Below are positions 60,020 to 64,000 of a DNA stretch of 64,000 nucleotides, piece by piece; position 1 is the stretch's first letter, and every line of letters starts with the position of its first letter. The stretch is from Paulownia fortunei (lineage: Eukaryota > Streptophyta > Magnoliopsida > Lamiales > Paulowniaceae). A program made the translations under genes and the position numbers. The DNA lies in assembly GCA_019321725.1 (NCBI GenBank), contig CM033120.1, positions 9,429,694 through 9,493,693 on the forward strand. Reading direction: 5' to 3'. The notes beneath the pieces are model-generated. The model did not search any database. It saw only the letters and a list, made by a program, of their open reading frames with translations, and was not told the DNA's origin.

Positions 60020-60360
60020 CTGTGTGGATAATAATCGATCCAAATGAAGGTTATTATTCAGTCAGATGATAGACATTTAAGGTAAAATTGGGATTGTATT
60101 TTACTTCTACTTCTCTGATATTTCAAAATAAATAAATTAAAATAACATATTGCCAAAGTAACCTCTATTGTTTAGATTTATTCATTTTGGAATATTAAGA
60201 TATGTATGCTTGTTGTTTATACGAATAATGATTGAGCCAAAAGAATGTTATTGTTTGACCAAATAATTCATATACCTGTGATAATAAATATGTGATGATT
60301 ATTATGTTTTTTTTCTTCATGTGAGCAATAATTGGCACAAAGGAAGATTATTGTTTGACA
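60020..60360 (+). repeat. Degenerate repeats in the copia-4 leader
   Basis: A phrase of the type AATAATNGANCCAAANGAAGNTTATTGTTTGAC occurs near 60030, 60225 and 60328. Each copy has the two arms AATAAT and ATTATT that could form a short hairpin. Confidence 0.5.
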
Positions 60361-60597
60361 TAACTAATTATTAGTATTTGATTACTGTATGGAGAGTACC
60401 ACTTATAGTTAATATTTCTATCCAAAGATTAAATATCAATGGTGTGCTAGGTATCTCATGATGGGCCCCACTATTACTCAATTATGTCATGCATATATAT
60501 GAATTTTTGTAATTATATTATGATATGAATATTGATTGTGAACATGTTATTTAGTTTTGTTCTCTGAATTAAGTTTCTGTTTATATTTCTATAAGAT

Positions 60598-61340
60598 TTG
60601 CCAGCATTAATTTTATTTGTGCTTAAAGGCACAAACTTCAAGAATTTAAAATGGAATATTGTGATTGTTTTCGGGTGCATGGATCTTGACCTTGCGCTTC
60701 AGATAGAACGATCTCCTACTCTCACTGATGAAAGCTCCCCTAAGGCTAAAGGGACTTTGAAAAGTGGGGTCGTTCTAATATCACAAGTCTTATGATCATA
60801 AAGTGCACCATTTCGGAAATCTTTATAGCACTATGACTGAGAAGGACAGTACTAAAAAGTTTCTTAAAGATATTGATAAATATTTTGTTAAAGAACAAAA
60901 AAGGCTAAAACAAGTACCCTTTTAGGCTAATCATTATAAAGAAAAAAGGGAACATAAGGTAGTACATTATGGAAATGTCCAATCTCGCTTCCAAACTAAA
61001 GATACTAAAGTTAGAGCTGTCTAAGGACTTGCTTGTGCATCTGATTTTGACTTATCTTCCTGTATAATAAAGTCAATTTAAAGTGAGTTACAACATCCTA
61101 AATGACAAATAAACTCTTAATGATTTTATATCTCACTGTGTAAGAAGAAGAAATATTTGAGCAAGAAAAGACTGAAAGTGTTCATTTAGCAACTACCCCT
61201 CAGGATAAATTAAAGTAAGCTACAGTTGGAACACCATAACAGAAATTACAAAAGAAACAGGATCAAGAATTCACTTGTTACTTCTACAAGAAGGGTGGAC
61301 ACATAAAGAAGGAATATTCCAAGTACGCCAACTAGTATAT
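60598..61340 (+). pseudogene. Copia-4 gag
   Basis: Readable parts are LILFVLKGTNFKNLKWN, CMDLDLALQIERSPTLTDES (60598-60795), then after shifts a stretch with NHYKEKREHKVVHYGNVQS, and a zinc-knuckle relic CYFYKKGGHIKKEYSKY near 61280-61330, where two Cys have become Tyr. The MDLDxALxxxxPxxLTDES pattern is typical of one common plant copia group. Confidence 0.8.
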
Positions 61341-61389
61341 GAAAAAATATATGCTTCTTACTTTGGTTTGTTCTAAAGTCACTTTAGTT

Positions 61390-63560
61390 TTTGTACCTAG
61401 GCAACTTGGTGGGTAGATTCTAATTTCACTAATTAAATAAGTATGTCTATGTAGGGTTGCTTGTTGAGCCAACAACCAAGTGATGCTAAAAGATACATCT
61501 ATGTGGCCTATGGAAAAATAATTATAGTTGAGGCTTTACGGATTTTTAGGTTATCATTGATGACTTGTTATTTTTTGAATTTGAAAGAAACATACAATAT
61601 CATCATTTAGATGGAATTTAATTTTTATTTCTACTTTGGGTAAATTTGGTTATTCTCGTTCATTTGGAAATAGTAAATTTAGTCTCTTTCAAGATTCAAA
61701 CATTATTGGTGTTGGTTATTCGTCATTGATGATTACCTATATTTAGATATACTTGCCTCGTATAATGAAACCTTACCTTGCATACTAGTTCATATGGAAC
61801 AAAAACATGAAACAAAACTTTTAAAGACATGGTAAAAAGTTTGATTAGTCATTTTTTTTTACCAAAAAAACTCTTGAGAGAAGCACTAAAGACTACAACT
61901 TACATTATTAACAAGGTTCCAATCAAATTAGTAGCTAAAGCCCCTTATGGACTATGGATATGCAAGAAGCCTTGTATGAGGCATTTGGATATTTGGGGTT
62001 GTACAACTAAGGTAAGGGCTTAAAAGCCTAATGAAAGGAAACCAGACTCAAGAACAGTAAGTTGCTACTTTATTAGGTACTATAAAAGGTCAATCTTTTT
62101 AGATGGGCAATGTGGAATTTCTTGAGAAAGTTGAGTTTGGGAGGGAGATAAGGTTAAAGACATTGTCTTTGATGAGCAATTCTTTTCTCTTTCTACTATT
62201 GCCATTGACAATGATTAAGCTTCCATTCCTGACATTGTTTAAGACACAAATTTAAACTATCAAGACAATATTGAGGAGCTCCCTCTTCAAAATAAAGAAA
62301 ATTATTTCTAAAGAGCAAACTTAACAATTTACAGAGAAAATGCAATTATAAAGATCCACTTAAGAAAGGATAAGTACGAATTTGGTTATTTGTCGTCATT
62401 CTCCATGAACATGAGGTTGACATAGGAGTGATGAAAAATGATTCAATCAACTTTCATCAAACCAATAAAGTTTTAATTCTATAAAATGGATTGATACCAT
62501 GAAAGATAAGATGAAATCTATAAAAAAAATAATGACATTTGGAATCTTATCAAATTGCCTAAAGGTGTGAAACCCATTAGATGCAAATAGATATTTAACA
62601 CCAAGAGGGATTTAAAAGGCAATGTTGAGATATATAAGACACGTTTAGTCATCAAGGGTTTAACTCAAAAGGTATGCATTGATTATAAAGAGACTTTACT
62701 TCTAGTTTTATCGAAAGACTCTTTAGAATCATTATTGCATTTGAGCTCATTTTGATTTGGAGTTTGATTCTCGTTAATAGTATTACAATTTTCATCAAGT
62801 CATTATCTTATTTAAGTTTGAGGTAAATAAAGTTGATAATTGTATATGTCATAGGTTCAGTGATAGATAATCCCATTGCTAAGAGAGACAAGTTTAGTCT
62901 CAATCAATACTTCAAGAATGAGTTTAAAGCAAAATAGATGCAAAAGATTCGTAATGCGTTAGTTGTAGGAAGTTTATGCATGCTTAAGTATTTATGCATC
63001 TAGATATAGTGTGCATATGAGAATATTAGGCAGATATTTAAGTAACCCTGGAATGGATCATAGGAAGTAGCCAAACGGTTATACATTGTTTACAAAGAAT
63101 GAAAGGCAATATGCTCACTTATCGAAAATCAAATCTTTTGGGAGATCATTTGGTATTCTGATTTTGATTTTATTGTGTGCCTATACAGTAAGAGATCCAC
63201 TTTGGGTTATATGTAATTGTTAGCTGGAAGAGCTATTTCCTGGAAGAGTGCTAAGCAGACCCTCATATCTCCTTCCACTATGGCAGCTGAGTTCTAGCTC
63301 GTTATGAGGCACCTGATCTGGGATATAGCTGTGAAACTTTATCACTGGGCTGCATGTTGTGGATGGTATTGAAATACCACTAAAGATATTGTGACAATAA
63401 ATTGGCCTTACCATATTTCATCAACAATAGAAGCTCTTCGAAGTTGAGGGCATATTGACTTTAAGTTTCTCGTTGTTATAAGGAAAGAATTCAGAGTTAT
63501 CAAGTGTCTATAAAATATATTCTAACAAACTCTATGATTGCGGATCCGCTCACCAAGGAT
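61390..63560 (+). pseudogene. Copia-4 pol (decayed)
   Basis: Protease relic: WVDSNFT near 61410, where DSG is expected. Integrase C-terminal half at 61829-62023: REALKTTTYIINKVPIKLVA, KAPYGLWICKKP and RHLDIWGCTTKVR. Reverse transcriptase is scattered between about 62480 and 62880 (KWIDTMKDEMKSI, PIRCK-IFNTKRDLKGNVE). RNase H relic: RYLSNPGMDH near 63030, STLGYM-LLAGRAISWKSAKQ near 63195-63260 and SPSTMAAEF. The end reads NSMIADPLTKDLPPKVFHEH at 63525-63590, the usual end of copia RNase H. Confidence 0.82.
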
Positions 63561-63619
63561 TTACCGCCCAAGGTGTTTCATGAGCACACTGCTCATAGGG
63601 TGTTGTATTGTTTGATGAT

Positions 63620-64000
63620 ATACATTTTAGTGGGAGTTTCTATTTTGATGTTCTTTTGGTTTAGACATATTTTAGATTTATTTTTTGCAAAATAAAGAAT
63701 ATTGTTTGTTTTCACTCATAATTATTTTCAGTTTAGCATGATCTCATAAAGAATATAGTAGGACCAGTTGGAAATAGGCACGTCTAAGATCACATTGTAT
63801 GTAATTTTTATGCTACACATCCATGCTCGATCTATGTCATTGAATATGTTGGTATGGTGATCATTAATAGGTTTAGTTATATTTAAATGCAACGAAGGTC
63901 GCTTTACTGCCATACTAATATAGGAGATGGACCAAATTATAACTAAAGAGATATTTGAAGGATAGATAATCTTTTGAGTGCATACTCAAGATTTTATAAT
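63620..64000 (+). other. 3' region of copia-4 at window end
   Basis: The tail after RNase H contains a purine-rich TTTAGTGGGAG (63626-63637) that could be a polypurine tract. No repeat of the LTR end at 58656-58779 is found before 64000, so the 3' LTR either lies mostly beyond the window or starts here with its matching part further right. Confidence 0.45.

Larger units (their letters stand above)
58795..60590 (+). other. Leader of copia-4, non-coding
   Basis: No gene was found in this long stretch between PBS and gag. It contains a GC-richer, ATC/CCA-rich patch (59060-59290), a perfect 33-bp tandem repeat (59722-59820) and three degenerate repeats around 60030-60350. Confidence 0.55.
58656..64000 (+). 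mobile_element. Third Ty1/copia element (copia-4), partial
   Basis: It starts with an LTR remnant of about 120 bp and a PBS, then a long leader, gag, protease, integrase, reverse transcriptase and RNase H on the plus strand, all decayed. No 3' LTR is seen before the window ends. Its gag and integrase wording differ from copia-1 and copia-2, so it is a separate family. Confidence 0.82.

Overview
The window is nuclear DNA of a flowering plant, most likely a eudicot. It is very AT-rich, has almost no long open frames, and most of it is LTR retrotransposon. The plant-specific content is a receptor-like protein of the EIX2/Cf type, a LONELY GUY (LOG) cytokinin-enzyme copy, a 25S rRNA relic, and both Ty3/gypsy and Ty1/copia elements with plant-type primer-binding sites. 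I cannot name the species.

Layout. 1-6739: gene-free AT-rich DNA made of degenerate repeated blocks. 6740-20610: one Ty3/gypsy element of the Tat/Athila type on the minus strand, with LTRs, PBS, PPT and a 5-bp target duplication (GTTTC). Its 3' part carries an intronless LOG copy, split by a plus-strand solo LTR (10606-12537) that has its own target duplication. 20616-25110: more of the same AT-rich repeats, a MITE-like element and small repeats. 25637-28603: the only large host gene, an LRR receptor-like protein on the minus strand, continuous except for one in-frame stop codon. 29780-40590: an old rDNA fragment (probable ITS2 plus the 5' end of 25S) cut in two by a 10.3-kb copia element (target duplication CTTTT). 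40800-44480: a gypsy LTR/PBS/gag remnant interrupted by another solo LTR. 45260-47040: a degenerate tandem array with a period near 360 bp. 47812-58655: a copia element whose gag is split by a second complete copia element (49384-56277, target duplication CCAAT). 58656 to the end: a third copia-type element, whose LTR remnant abuts the previous one and which runs off the window.

All retroelement reading frames are broken by stops, shifts or lost catalytic residues, so none looks autonomous. Many changes in the PBS, the rDNA relic and the LTRs are C-to-T or G-to-A transitions, as expected for long-methylated repeats. The sequence gives a partial order of events: repeats, then gypsy with LOG, then the solo LTR; rDNA relic, then copia-1; copia-2, then copia-3. 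The most unusual features are the LOG copy inside a gypsy element, the rDNA relic reassembled across a transposon, the single nonsense codon in an otherwise intact immune-receptor gene, and two undescribed degenerate repeat arrays.
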